64,000 nucleotides of DNA from Chelydra serpentina (Eukaryota; Chordata; Testudines; Chelydridae). The notes beneath the pieces are model-generated. The model made no database searches. It was given only the letters and a program-made list of their open reading frames with translations, and was not told the DNA's origin. The stretch is taken from positions 24,384,001 to 24,448,000 of the forward strand of contig JBAIAC010000007.1 in NCBI GenBank assembly GCA_037349315.1, given 5' to 3'. The position numbers and the translations under genes were made by a program. Shown here piece by piece: positions 1 through 12,400 of this stretch (the stretch's first letter is position 1; each line of letters begins with the position of its first letter).

Positions 1-1804
<1,804 letters not shown>

Positions 1805-1947
1805 GAAGATATAAAATCATTAACCGCTCATGTAATTGAGAATTACTGGAAAGCACTGGAAGATGTAGATTATGTGCAGACATTCAAAGGATTGAAACTA
1901 CGATTTGAGCAACAAAGGGAAAGACAAGATAATCCTAAACTTGACAG
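1805..1947 (+). CDS. PPP4R3A: PPP4R3A coding exon (EDIKSLTAH...NPKLD)
   Basis: This 143-nt exon has 47 whole codons plus AG, so it leaves phase 2. The translation begins [20 protein letters not shown] and continues through [20 protein letters not shown] to QDNPKLD, ending in a split serine codon (AG|C). It marks the end of the ordered helical-repeat region of the subunit. The acceptor is TATAG and the donor GTAAAT. The reading frame joins the previous exon without loss and continues into 5072. Conservation with vertebrate PPP4R3A is near complete, so this is an intact, constrained exon. Confidence 0.95.
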
Positions 1948-4900
1948 GTAAATCTACATTTAAGTGTATTCATTAATACTTTCATGGTAAATTGTCTTTG
2001 AGGATATAGGCGTTTGGATTTCTGTGTACAAGCAGGGCAGCCATAAATAATTCAGACCCTTTGCTGTTTGCAGCTCAGGTCTTGCTGAACAAATCTGATT
2101 GATAGTGTGATTTTCAGATCTGTGTTGCTCAAACACTTGGTCACTGTTTAACTGATATCTCTTCTGAAGTCTGCACCTAATTTAAGAGTATGGCGGATTT
2201 TTTCAAAGTATAATAAATGCAGAAATATTCTAACTTTACATAGATTATCCTAACTGGAGCTAATAATATCTGAAGCTCATTAGTTTGAAAATAAGATTCT
2301 CAAACAGTAATCTGAAAGATTATTGTGTCTTGGATTATCCCAGACTGTTTTCCTAAAAAATCGTATACATAAACCATTTTTGGTTCAGTTAAATCCTGTG
2401 CTAGACCTTCAGACGATTCATGTTTAAAATCACCAAGAAATTTAATTCCCAAAGAAATTCATAGGGGGCATCTCATTTTGTCACTATGCATATCAGTAAA
2501 GTAAAAGATAATGTAATATTCCTCTTAGGCTATCCTGCTCTATTGCTATAACAAAGCTATATGACTGCTGACATGCTTTCCCCTACATCACTTTGAAGTT
2601 ACACAAGGATGATACTTCCTCTCTTAGGGCTCACACCTGTATTTATAGGCGAATAGCTTTACTTCTGTGCATATTCCTATGCAATTAAACTGGCTATTCA
2701 GATGAGAACATTTGTTTTATCTTCATAAATGTTTGCAGATTCTGGATCAATAGTTTTGAATTATTTATATTGTGGTTTGATCACATTGAGAACACATTTG
2801 AATGAAATTATGCATGTTACCCATTCTAGAAGTTTAAATTTCAGATAGTTGCCAACTTGGTAATATATGAAAACTGGACACTCCAGCAGGAGTGCCAGAA
2901 CCTCCCCTACCCTGCGCCTTGCTCCTGCCCCACTTCTTCCTCCTGAGTCTCCACCCCCATTTGCTCCTCTTTCCCCCTCACCCTGTTGCACGCTGCTTTT
3001 CCATTCTGCATGGGTCAGGAGGGACTTGCCTTCTGTTCCGGAGCTGGCAGCTGCAAGTACCCAATGCAAGTAGGAGGCAGCCCCGGCTGAGTAGGGTCTG
3101 GCACTTGTGATGATTCGGCACCTCCCAGCCTCTCCCACCTGCAGTAACTGAACTTTGGGTGTCCAGTCAGTAGATCTGACCGTTCACCGTCAGGTCCCCT
3201 TTTCGACCGGCATCCAGCCATCCTAATTTCAGAATATGCTGTTATTTTAATGTATATTTGACTTCATTCTGAGAGATTTCTTAACTCTGATATTTCATTT
3301 TGAAAGTCTGAAAATTTAAGCAAAGGAGCAGGATTACAGCAGATTTGTTTTAAAATGCCAGAAATTTTTTTAATAGAACTACCATGTTCTAGAGTGTGCT
3401 TCAAATATACAGTATTTAGTGCTAATATGTTGTGTTAAATATTTATTATTACTCTGAATTATTAGTATCTAATGCCTGGTAGGCTAAGCATTTCAATATA
3501 TGTAAAACTCAAACTCTAAAGCTTTTATATTAGCATGCGTGTGGGAGGGGGGAACAAACATTCAGCCATACCATAGATTTCACATCTGAAGAAGCTCTTT
3601 GTTGACAGTTATTCCCACATTTAAAGGCACCACATTCTCTCTACTTATTTTATTGATTTGTCAGCATAGAAAAATCTGATTTAGAGGTGCATTGCCCTTA
3701 ATTAAAAAAATAAACAAATGTCTCTCTTTGCCCCTTTATGGCATTAGCCCAACACAGAAGAAATCCCTCTCTCCTATTCAGTTAGAAAAAAATCAAACAC
3801 TAAGAGCTGAATTGACCTTTGCGTTTAGCCCTGGCTAAGGGATAGCTCATAGTTGTGCTGCCTCAGAGCAGCCCAAGGAAAGAATTATGGCCCTGAGAGG
3901 CACAGTTGGTCTAACTGTCGTCCTTCTATGCCTATAGTGGATATGGGGGAAGGCTTCCTATTTGGAGGCAGCATGGGAGGGGAGCGTCTTGCTCTCATTT
4001 ACATTCCTTCGTGGCCTCGTAAGCCAGGCCACTAGCTGGCCCTAAGTGAAGCATGCAAAAATAGCAAAGATTCGATTACGTGGTTTAGTGCAAAAAGTAC
4101 TTTGGTTAAGACAGGTTCACAACTTGGGAGAGTGTGACCTCCAGAATACTCACAAGGATGTGGAACTTAAGTTTAGAAGTTTTCAACTTAAATCAAACTA
4201 TCAGAATTCTAAATTCAACAAAATTAAAAGTGGTACTGTACATACAGACACAGCAAGACCACAGTATTGCCAGTTGCAAGTATTAAAATATCACAAGTCA
4301 GGCCACAAAAAACATGAGATGTTGAAAACAAAACAGTTTTGGATTTTTTTTATTTGCCTCCTGATTTTTGAGTGTAGAGGGCTCACATTTTAAAGATTTT
4401 TCTCTGCACTCAGGAGCGGTAGAAACTTACTTTTTTTTAGTGAAAGATTAATGTAATTTCCTGACTCCAGGAGCTAGACTTTAAAAAATACACAAACCAT
4501 CAGATTCACAATAAAATTGAGTTGACAATACTGACACCTTGTTCATGACATCTATTATTATAACATTGGTATTAATTGACTGAATTTTCATTTATCAATA
4601 AAGTATAATAATTTTTACTATAAAGACATGGGAGTAATAATTTTAAAATGTCCTTTGTTTATTTTGGCAATTGTAGATTAGTATTATGACAATACTCCCC
4701 AATTTACTAGTACTTTTTAGTGCATTTTATTTAAAAGCACAGACTATTCTTAGTAATTTAAGACTTACTTCATCACTCTCTCCAAAGGTGCTGTATGTGT
4801 GAATGTGCTTATTAGTGAGGTTTTACTGTACTATATACTATAAAATTTTCTCTTGTTGGACTTCTTTATGTAGTCCACATAAAGTAAATAAATATACCGG

Positions 4901-5071
4901 TTTCAGGATGACTTTTAAAAAAATAAAATATTGATAGTTCTTTTATAACATTATTTTTGTCCGTAAACTCAAATTGTGTAAACCTATGCCATGCTGGTTT
5001 AGTCCAATATTTATGTAAACTTAAAGCGATACTTGAGTCTCAAAACCCTTAAAACCTACTTTGTTCCACAG
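1948..5071 (+). other. PPP4R3A intron
   Basis: The intron runs from a GTAAAT donor to a TTCCACAG acceptor. It contains one GC-rich interspersed repeat (about 2840-3230). Otherwise it is AT-rich with nothing I can identify. Open frames at 3853-4393 lie in this intron and show no domain. Confidence 0.8.
2840..3230 (-). mobile_element. GC-rich interspersed repeat, unclassified (hAT-like ends suspected)
   Basis: A C-rich block with abrupt composition change starts near gttgccaacttggtaatata and ends near ggtccccttttcgaccggca. It includes the words gtccagtcagtagatctgac and ggcacctcccagcctctccc. I remember this sequence style as a recurrent reptile/turtle repeat read on the opposite strand. The long overlapping open frames on both strands reflect its composition and are not genes. 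No clear target duplication was found. Confidence 0.45.
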
Positions 5072-5262
5072 CATGCGCTCCATCTTGAGAAACCATAGAT
5101 ACCGGAGAGATGCAAGAACCCTAGAGGATGAGGAGGAAATGTGGTTTAATAGTGATGAAGATGATATGGAGGATGGCGAAGCAGTGGTGCCACCCTCTGA
5201 CAAAACTAAAAATGAAGAAGACATTATGGACCCTATAAGTAAATTCATGGAAAGGAAAAAAT
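5072..5262 (+). CDS. PPP4R3A: PPP4R3A coding exon ([19 protein letters not shown]...FMERKK)
   Basis: This 191-nt exon starts with the third base of a split serine codon (AG|C) and ends with the first base of a split leucine codon (T|TG). The translation runs from [20 protein letters not shown] through [19 protein letters not shown] and ISKFMERKK. It carries a basic patch followed by an acidic, disordered linker, as in PPP4R3A. In PPP4R3B the equivalent stretch differs strongly, and this decides the paralogue. The acceptor is TTCCACAG at 5064-5071 and the donor GTAAGTG at 5263. An in-frame stop just past the donor shows the exon end is real. Confidence 0.96.
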
Positions 5263-6426
5263 GTAAGTGACTGGAAGGAGAATGGCCATGTATCTAGTTT
5301 AATGAAAGCCTGGGCTTATATTTTAAGGAAGTATTATTTCTACTGTAGTCAAGGATTTGCCTATATTTTCATATAAAGCCTTATTTTTAGTTTTAGAACT
5401 TGCTACATGCAACTAAACTCAAACCATTTTAGGTTTTATTCATATCTATTTTAAAGGCATAAAAGTGCAAAAATGTTCTTTGAATGAATTTGCCCGTTTT
5501 TCTTAAAGCACTGAAATGAAAAAATCCCATCTGAATAATCAAATTGTCCATATGCTATTTGCTTAATTTATATCTAGTCAGCTTCTTTGTACATTCAACA
5601 AATGTGGCAGGGGGCTCAGGGCAGGGGCTTGGGCTGTAAGAAGGGTGTGGGATGCGACGGGGCTCAGGGCAGGGAGTTGGGGTGCAGGACCAGTGCAGGG
5701 AGCTCAGGGAACGGGGTTGGGGTGCAGGAGGGGTTCGGGGTGCGGCGGGGGCTCAGGACAGGGAGTTGGGGTGCAGGAGGGGTGTGGGCTGCGGGCTCCA
5801 GCCCAACGCTGCTTACCTAGAGCGGCTCCGGGGTGGCAGCGACATGCCCCAAGACCAGAGCAGGTTCCTGTCTGCCTGCCCTGGCCCCCCCGCCGCACCG
5901 CTCCAGGAAGTGGCCGGAACCACGTCCCTGCAGCCCCTGGAGGAGCGGGGGCACAGGGCTCTGTGCGCTGCCCTTACCGCTCCTCCAGGTACCTCCCCTG
6001 AAGCTTCCATTGGCTACGGTTCCCCGTTACTGGCCAATGGGAGCTGCAGGGGATGGTGCCTGGAAGCAAGGGCAATGCACGGAGCCCTCTGTGGGCCCCC
6101 TTTTCCCCCCGGGAACCAGGGTCGTGGTGCTGGCTGCTTCAGGGGCAGCGCAGGGCTCGTGGCGCCACGGGGGGCAATCCCGCGAGCTGGATTCGAAGCC
6201 CTATGGGGCTGGATCCGGCCCGCAGGCCGTAGTTTGCCTACCCTTGGCCTGGAGGTAGGCAGATGAGCAGGGATGCTGAGCGCTGAGGAGGCGGGGAGCT
6301 TGGCGGGTCACAGGAAATAACCCTGACACATGTATCTTTTGTAGCAAAATATTAAACATTTCATAACTCACATTTATTTACAAAAGTCACTGGGGTATCA
6401 CTCAAAAGTATATTTCTTTTCTACAG
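5263..6426 (+). other. PPP4R3A intron filled by a GC-rich hAT fragment
   Basis: The intron runs from GTAAGTG to TTTTCTACAG. More than half of it (about 5603-6246) is a GC-rich transposon fragment, described separately. The remainder is AT-rich intronic sequence. Confidence 0.8.
5603..6246 (-). mobile_element. Non-autonomous hAT-like element fragment with ggggtgcag minirepeats
   Basis: The right end reads gtagtttgcctacccttg; its reverse complement, caagggtaggcaaactac, resembles the hAT-type terminus CAGGGGTAGGCAAACTAC. Just inside is the word ctggatccggcccgcaggcc. The left half holds degenerate tandem units of the type gggttggggtgcaggagggg. The left terminus is missing, so the copy is truncated. 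Several open frames up to 204 codons run through it on both strands. They come from GC richness, with no domain, and are not genes. Confidence 0.6.
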
Positions 6427-6653
6427 TGAAAGAGAGTGAAGAAAAGGAGGTCCTTCTGAAAACTAATCTTTCAGGTCGTCAGAGCCCAAGTTTCAAACTT
6501 TCCTTCTCTAGTGGTACAAAAACTAACCTTACCAGCCAGTCATCTGCAAGTAACTTGTCTGGCTCTCCAGGATCGCCGGGATCGCCGGGATCTCCAGGAT
6601 CACCAGGATCAGTTTCTAAAAGCACATCTCAGATGGCAGCTATTACTACCAAG
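6427..6653 (+). CDS. PPP4R3A: PPP4R3A coding exon with (Gly-Ser-Pro)n tract
   Basis: This 227-nt exon begins with the last two bases of the split leucine codon and ends in phase 0 at AAG. The translation starts [20 protein letters not shown], then [18 protein letters not shown], then about five Gly-Ser-Pro triplets (6562-6612), then [11 protein letters not shown]. The region is a low-complexity, serine-rich, probably disordered linker near the C-terminus and is diagnostic for PPP4R3A. The acceptor is CTACAG and the donor GTATTT. The underlying DNA is a 9-nt degenerate tandem repeat. Confidence 0.96.
6562..6612 (+). repeat. In-frame 9-nt tandem repeat coding Gly-Ser-Pro
   Basis: Units of the form ggatcgccg or ggatctcca repeat about five times and encode GSP triplets within the PPP4R3A exon. 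Changes between units are mostly at third codon positions. Confidence 0.85.
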
Positions 6654-7984
6654 GTATTTTTCAGCTGCCATTGGTCAAATTTTTATTCTAGCAAATTTAG
6701 AGCCCATCTGATCACCTACATACATTTGAGTTGTTTCTGGTAGTTTAAGCATGAGTTCGTTTTGGTAGAGTCCTTTGTACATTTTCCTGGTCTCTAGCAC
6801 TTTTGAAGAGCCTTGACCTAATATAAACAAAAGGAATATTTAAATCATTTTTTAAGCACAAACTTGTGCACAACTTAAAAAAAAAAATCTTAAGTATGAC
6901 GTATTTATGTAATGTATTCTCCATTTTCGTTTACTTTTATTGTGGAATATAAAAAGCGATCTACATTCATTGGATTGCATAGGAATACTAGGTGGGCAGA
7001 AATAGTTTGCTGTTGAAAAAGTTAATGGAAATATTACCAAATTTTGCTCAGCAATTCTTACAGGGGTGTCCAAGATCCTACAGCTATTTTATTAGCTGTG
7101 GCCGTATATTCTTGGAGACAGTTGCTGTATGCCACAACACGTGTGTGATTATTAAAAATTTTGTTTTGAAAGAAATTTCAGCTTTTTTTCAATTTACTGT
7201 CAGTTTTCAGGTGGGGCACACTAAACTAATAAAAAAATCATTAAAAAGGATTATCAGTAGTTGTATGAAATATCCAGAAGGACCATATTAAAACGCCAAC
7301 ACTATATTTGTAAATGCAGTTAAGTACATTTTGTCCTAAAATTATATTTAACATTTGTGTATTATCAAGATTGGTTTTCACAGTGGGAAAAGAATATATG
7401 GAGAGCAGAATTTCATGGTAATACAAACCAACTAAGAAAACCAGAACCTACTGTAGTACTGAATTCTTCCATTTCTGAAAAGTCACTTGGATCTTTCTCT
7501 AGTCATGTGTTCTCCCGGAAGCCTAGAAATGAGGCCATTTCATCATTATTTAAAAGTCTGGATACGTTTTCTTCACCTCCGTATCTCATTTTTGTTCTGT
7601 CCTACTAAAAGTTTTCTTCTAGCAGTCATAGTATACCTGCAGGAGGGAAGCCTGATTGGAAATAGAACTAACGTGTTCTCCAAGTTCTACTGTAGGGAAG
7701 AGGGGTGGCAGATTTGTCCCACCTATGGAAGAAGCAGTAGGTCAAGTATTCATGGAAGTTAACTCTGTCTCCAACAGATTCCCTATCCATGTGAAGGCTT
7801 TTGTTCCCTCACCAGCCTCTGGTAGCTCTGCTTCTCTTCCCAGCAGCAGAGCAGAGTTAAAGCTCAGACACCTTTAGGACGTTCCTTACATTAGGTGCTC
7901 TTCAGAACAGAGGGGATTCCACTAAAACATGAATAGAGGGATTGCACATCTCCCTACCCCTCTGCATTCATGGGTCACTGAGTG

Positions 7985-8180
7985 TGCGATTTCAGCTTTG
8001 CGCGGTCGGCAAAACTAGGAAAAAAAAAAAAGAAAAATAATTATTTAAAAACAGAATCGGTACTGCGGGCGATTCCGTCCGCCATTCAACTCAATGGCGT
8101 TTCAGTATACGCAGTTTTCGCTTTATGCGCTCAGCGCAAAACGGAACCCCCACGTAAGACGCGAGAGACCTGTATTTACA
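7985..8180 (-). mobile_element. Tigger/mariner-like DNA transposon remnant
   Basis: A CpG-bearing block sits in AT-rich sequence. Its right end, read on the minus strand, is acaggtctctcgcgtcttac followed by gtgggggttccgttttgcgc, next to a TA. This is the layout of a TA-inserting mariner/pogo-type terminus. The opposite end is degraded. It resembles the remnant at 1398-1620 in style but not base for base. Confidence 0.5.
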
Positions 8181-8514
8181 CTATTGTGCAATTTGTTGGG
8201 TTATCTGTTAATGCAGTGCAACAATGGTCTTTCTGTATAAGGTATCTTCCTCCTAATTTAATACAACAGTATGTCTGTGGATTCTGAACATTTTGCTCTA
8301 AAATGCTGTTATCACTTATCTTATATACGCCCATTAGAAATAACATTGGAATTAGGTTTTCTAGTAACATTTATTTACTCACATTATTTTATATAGATAA
8401 TATTTATACAGTGTTACACTGTATAAAATACTACTGTATATTGTGTGTGTATATTCTATACAATATACTTGTTGGATTTATGCCTCGGTATGCAATGGCC
8501 AAAATTTTCTAACT

Positions 8515-8710
8515 TGGATGTCTAAAGTTAGGCACCTAAACAAGGGGCTTGATCTTCAGAGGTGCTGGGTGCCCACAACTCTTTGTAGTCATGCGTTGAC
8601 TGAATTCCAGAAATTGGAAAATATTGTAGTAAGTGGGAGTTGTGTGTGCTTACCACCTCCTAAGATCAAGTCACATATTTAGGTGCCTAAATATAGATGT
8701 AGGTGCTTAA
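8515..8710. repeat. Palindromic MITE-like repeat (ttaggcacctaa type)
   Basis: The left side has ttaggcacctaaacaagggg and the right side taggtgcctaaatatagatg followed by taggtgctta, giving imperfect inverted arms. It is a short non-autonomous element with no coding capacity. Confidence 0.5.
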
Positions 8711-9338
8711 CCATAGGCATTAGAATTAGAACGTTTTGGTCATTACGTGCAATGTAGATGAGTTAATGTTACTAGAGATACTTCTAATTTTGAATTTCCT
8801 AAAATTGTTTAAATTTTGTAACCTTCATCAGATTAATGTAGCTACTTTGCATATAATAAACATATATTTAAAATTACTATTACTACTTTTAAATTAGTCT
8901 TAGTGAAAAGAGACCATATTATAAAATTATCCTAATTGATAATTCAATTTGAAGGATGTTCCATATTGTCTCTGAAGTTCTGGCAGATCGCTCATTGCTG
9001 CAGTCCAGTCAACTATCCTAGGTAAAGGAAATTTCCATCTTTGTACAGATAGAGCTGCAATGACAATTTTTTGCTAAGTAGTTTGCATTTTCTTTAATTT
9101 CTACCCAAATTATTCCCATAGGTAGGATTGTTTGGAGGGATAGAACCCTTTTTTTTTTATTTATTGTAATCAGCAATTCCAAAAGACATTACTTTTGTGC
9201 ATGTTGGAGTTGGGTTTTTTTTACAAAACTTCAGATTTATCAATATTCTTGTGGTAATAACATTCTCTAGTATCTCTGGGATTGAGCAATATTTGGTTCA
9301 ATTTTGTGTACGTCTTAATTATTTGTATTTCTTCACAG

Positions 9339-9452
9339 GGAGGCCTAGTGGGGCTTGTAGATTACCCTGATGATGATGAAGAGGATGATGAAGATGAAGA
9401 TAAGGAAGAAACTCTACCTTTGTCAAAGAAAGCAAAACTTGAGTCGTCATAA
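9339..9452 (+). CDS. PPP4R3A: PPP4R3A terminal coding exon and stop
   Basis: The coding part is 37 codons plus a TAA stop at 9450-9452. The translation starts [10 protein letters not shown], continues with an Asp/Glu-rich stretch ([14 protein letters not shown]) and ends [12 protein letters not shown]. The acidic tail followed by a KKAK nuclear-localisation-like cluster is the characteristic C-terminus of PPP4R3A, consistent with a nuclear PP4 complex. The acceptor is CTTCACAG, and the frame joins the preceding AAG codon in phase 0. The last residues vary slightly between vertebrates, so LESS instead of the mammalian FDS is unremarkable. Confidence 0.95.
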   Translation, partial: GGLVGLVDYPDDDEEDDEDEDKEETLPLSKKAKLESS

Positions 9453-10615
9453 TGGCAACCATCTAATATCAATTCCAGTTGGGGAAGGAAAAAAAAACTA
9501 CTAATTTTTCAAATTAAAAATAATAATACACAACAAAGCAGCAATCTTTTGTGAATTACTGTGTGTGACACAGATCAACCTATACAAATGGATTTCTGCT
9601 AATCAAGTGCCAATTCAAAGGAGCAGAAGAAGGGGAAAATATTACATTTAGGGGGAAGACTTACGCCTTTGAGCTCTCCAGCTTGGACCACACATTGCCC
9701 TTTTCTCAGGGAAGGAAATGGAAAAAATAAAAAGCCAACAGGGCAGGAGTTTTGTTCATGGAACTCTGGATTGGCTGGTCAGTTACTACAATCAGAATAT
9801 GCTTTCTTGGACAATGTATGAGACTTTTGAAGAAAAGGCTGTCTTGCCATAATTCTTCACTAAGAATGCCAGCAGTTTCTTTGTATAAAGAGACCTGCCT
9901 TTAAAATCATACATTCTGAACATTTTAGTCAAGCTGCAACAGGTTTTAAAAACCTCTATGGGAGAGGGCCTGAATATAAAGTTTCCTCTTTTTTTATCTG
10001 TTCCCTTTTGCCCTTTAAACTGCAGAATTTTTTTGGAGGTAGGGGATTTGTCTTTCCCTTCTTGATTAAAGATTGAGTGGAATTCTAGATGTGGTCACTT
10101 TTTGTGTCATAATTTTATTTTATTTTATTTTATTTTGCCCCCTGAGTGTATGCTTAGTTGTTGAGTATATATTTGGGACCATTAAAATTTTTTGATGTAA
10201 TATAATCTCACTGTTGTGCTGGTACCTGTTTCACCCTGTGTAATTTTGTTCTGCATCACAAATCTTAATATGTGTAGGATTTTATGGAAGATGGTATAGT
10301 TTTTATTGAAAAAAATGATTCTTGCCACAATGTGCATACAAAAGCAATACTATTTTGTGACTAAATATTTTATATTAAACTTTACATCAGCAACTGTCTT
10401 GAGAAACGATTCAGGGAAATAGGGTGGAATTTTAACAAAAAAATTGAAGAAACCTATAAAAATGAAATTAGTATTCCAAAGAGATTTTGAAATATCACAA
10501 CTGGGAACAGTGATGGTATACTTACGAATCAAAATGGATGATGGATGATTTAGGAGCACCAATATATTTACACATTTGACTTATGAAAATAAAAAAGGAA
10601 ATAATTAAAGGTGAA
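9453..10615 (+). other. PPP4R3A: PPP4R3A 3' UTR (extent estimated)
   Basis: The AU-rich sequence directly after the stop contains candidate poly(A) signals AATAAA at 9726-9731 and 10588-10593 and an (ATTTT)n run at 10112-10136. The true cleavage site cannot be read from the sequence; transcripts may end earlier or continue past 10.6 kb. Confidence 0.5.
10112..10136 (+). repeat. (ATTTT)n simple repeat in the 3' UTR
   Basis: There are five tandem copies of attttatttt-type pentamers. Confidence 0.9.
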
Positions 10616-11410
10616 GGAAAATCTGCATTAGTGGTATTTTTTAAACCTCTGACTCCCTTTGGAATACCAGTTTTAGTGTTGTTATAAAGATGGTTCCAGG
10701 ATTATTCATTTACCAGAATACCATCTATTGAGATCTATTCTGATACCTGGCTGGAAAACAGTAATTCAACTTTTAGTGTAATTCAGTGACCATACCTGTT
10801 TTCCAAAACCTGATTAATCTCAATTCTTAAGTAAAACTAAATACTGCGTACTACTTCCTTAGTTTCTTTTGCAAATGTAGACTTTATTAAGTAGAGGGAA
10901 GTACTTTCAATAAGTAGCAAAATAATAAGTATCTTGTTAGTTAGAAATTAGTTTCATTCTTTTCCAAGCAAAAGATACCTGCTTAATGAGAAGCTGGTTG
11001 CCCTCTGCTCATTCACATCACCAGACTGTCACAAGTACAAGTATGCCATTTTATAGTGGGATAATGATCAATGGGGATCCAGGATTTGACCATAGATAGC
11101 AGCTTAGCTTTTAGTGTCTGTAGGTGGAATGTTGCATGGAAACTGACACGTTGCCTGTAAGGTGCCTACAAAAAATACTTTTCAGATTGTGTGCCAGTTG
11201 TCAGTGTCAAAGCATCTGAGCTTCATCTTTATTAATACATATGTAATTCCACAGTGATTCCAGATTTAAATGAGAAAACACAGTGGGGGGGAAAAACCAA
11301 TTGGTTATTCTAGCATACAATGTGAGTTAGTCTTTCTTTGCATTAACTACCGTTTCCTCAAGTTATTTCTGACATCGGTTTTTCAGGTCCATTGTTATTT
11401 TATAAGTTAT
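10616..11410. other. Intergenic sequence, nothing recognised
   Basis: This is AT-rich unique-looking DNA between the PPP4R3A 3' end and the first retroelement remnant. No open frame of interest or repeat signature was seen. It could hold further 3' UTR. Confidence 0.6.
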
Positions 11411-12400
11411 ATTCATAGTGTATGGTTGTGACATATCATGGTACAATCCAGACTAATGAGCAGCTGTGTCACCCCTGTCCTGCAACCTTGGGTGCATTGC
11501 AATTCCTTGCTGAAGTAACTCCTAGCTGGACCACAAACAGCGTTCCAGCATACAAGCCACATCCTGAATGTCTGTAACTGCAGCCTGCCAGCCAAACTTG
11601 GTTTGCACTTTGGCTATCACTAGCCTTGGTTATATTACAGGATGATTTCAACAGTCCTCGATTTTTCCCCCAGAACCGTATGTCCTGTACTGCCTAGCTC
11701 TCTCCTGGACAGTATATGTATTTTAAGGAAACACACCAGCTTATTGTTTCAAATAGCTATGCAGACATTTCAGTTTAAACACAGTTTTATCTAATCCAGT
11801 GTAAAACATAAATATGAGCACCAGCAAAACAACTGCAAAAGTAGAATTGGCCAGATTGGAGAAAAAAGCGAGACAAAGAACATGAATACTAAGAGTGGCA
11901 CCAGAGATGAGAATGAAGGAGCAGGAAGCTGCCCACTGGTGAGCCATGGAGCTGAAGGAAAAAGAAACAGCTGCCCTCCAGTGAGCCCTGGAAGCTGAGA
12001 AGAACAAAGAAAAGAGAAGCAGCTGCCTGAAAACAAGCCATGGAGCTGAATGAAAAAGAAAAAGCAGCCCTCCAACAAGCCCTAGAAGCTGAGAAGCCGA
12101 AATAGACAGAAACAGCTGCCCGCAAGGGAGCCATGGAGCTGAAAGAGCAAGAGCCCAAGAAAAGGAGAAGGAGCAGATATAATCTGGACATGATGGGGGA
12201 AAACATGGACAGATCCCAGTCACCAGCATCTTCCTCAATTCAAGGAACCCTCAGCTGGGCCAACTTGTGTTCTGCATACAAGGAATCGGACTGCATTGAA
12301 GAATACCTTACCACTTTTGAAAGGCATTGTAAGGCACCCAAGGTTGCAGGGCAGGAGTGACACAGCTACTCATTAGTCTGGATATTGTCAATGGTGTTCT
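11410..12400 (+). mobile_element. Decayed retroelement gag-like remnant with coiled-coil tandem repeat and inverted flank
   Basis: On the + strand, 11940-12160 encodes repeating segments such as MELKEKETAALQ and ALEAEK. They fall in units of about 92-97 bp that start at each gccatggagctgaa (11943, 12038, 12130). An open frame at 12133-12360 then ends with YKESDCIEEYLTTFERHCK, which resembles the SCAN-like capsid region of Ty3/gypsy-type Gag proteins. A piece of the downstream sequence (12330-12395) reappears inverted at 11437-11500. Stops and frameshifts are frequent, so it is dead. The opposite-strand 165-codon frame (11741-12238) is the shadow of the repeat. Element type is inferred from memory of the family. 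Confidence 0.55.

Larger units (their letters stand above)
6654..9338 (+). other. PPP4R3A last coding intron
   Basis: The intron runs from GTATTT to CTTCACAG. It contains a TA-flanked transposon remnant near 7985-8180 and a palindromic MITE-like repeat near 8515-8710. No exon-like or domain-bearing frame was recognised elsewhere. Confidence 0.75.

Noticed and set aside
5587..6266. Open frames of 118-204 codons
   Set aside because: They fall within a PPP4R3A intron and follow a tandem gggttggggtgcagg-type repeat of a hAT fragment.
11741..12238. 165-codon minus-strand frame rich in Phe, Leu and Ser
   Set aside because: It is the complement of the coiled-coil tandem repeat in the gag-like remnant; the apparent membrane-like text comes from reversing gctgaagagaa-type DNA.
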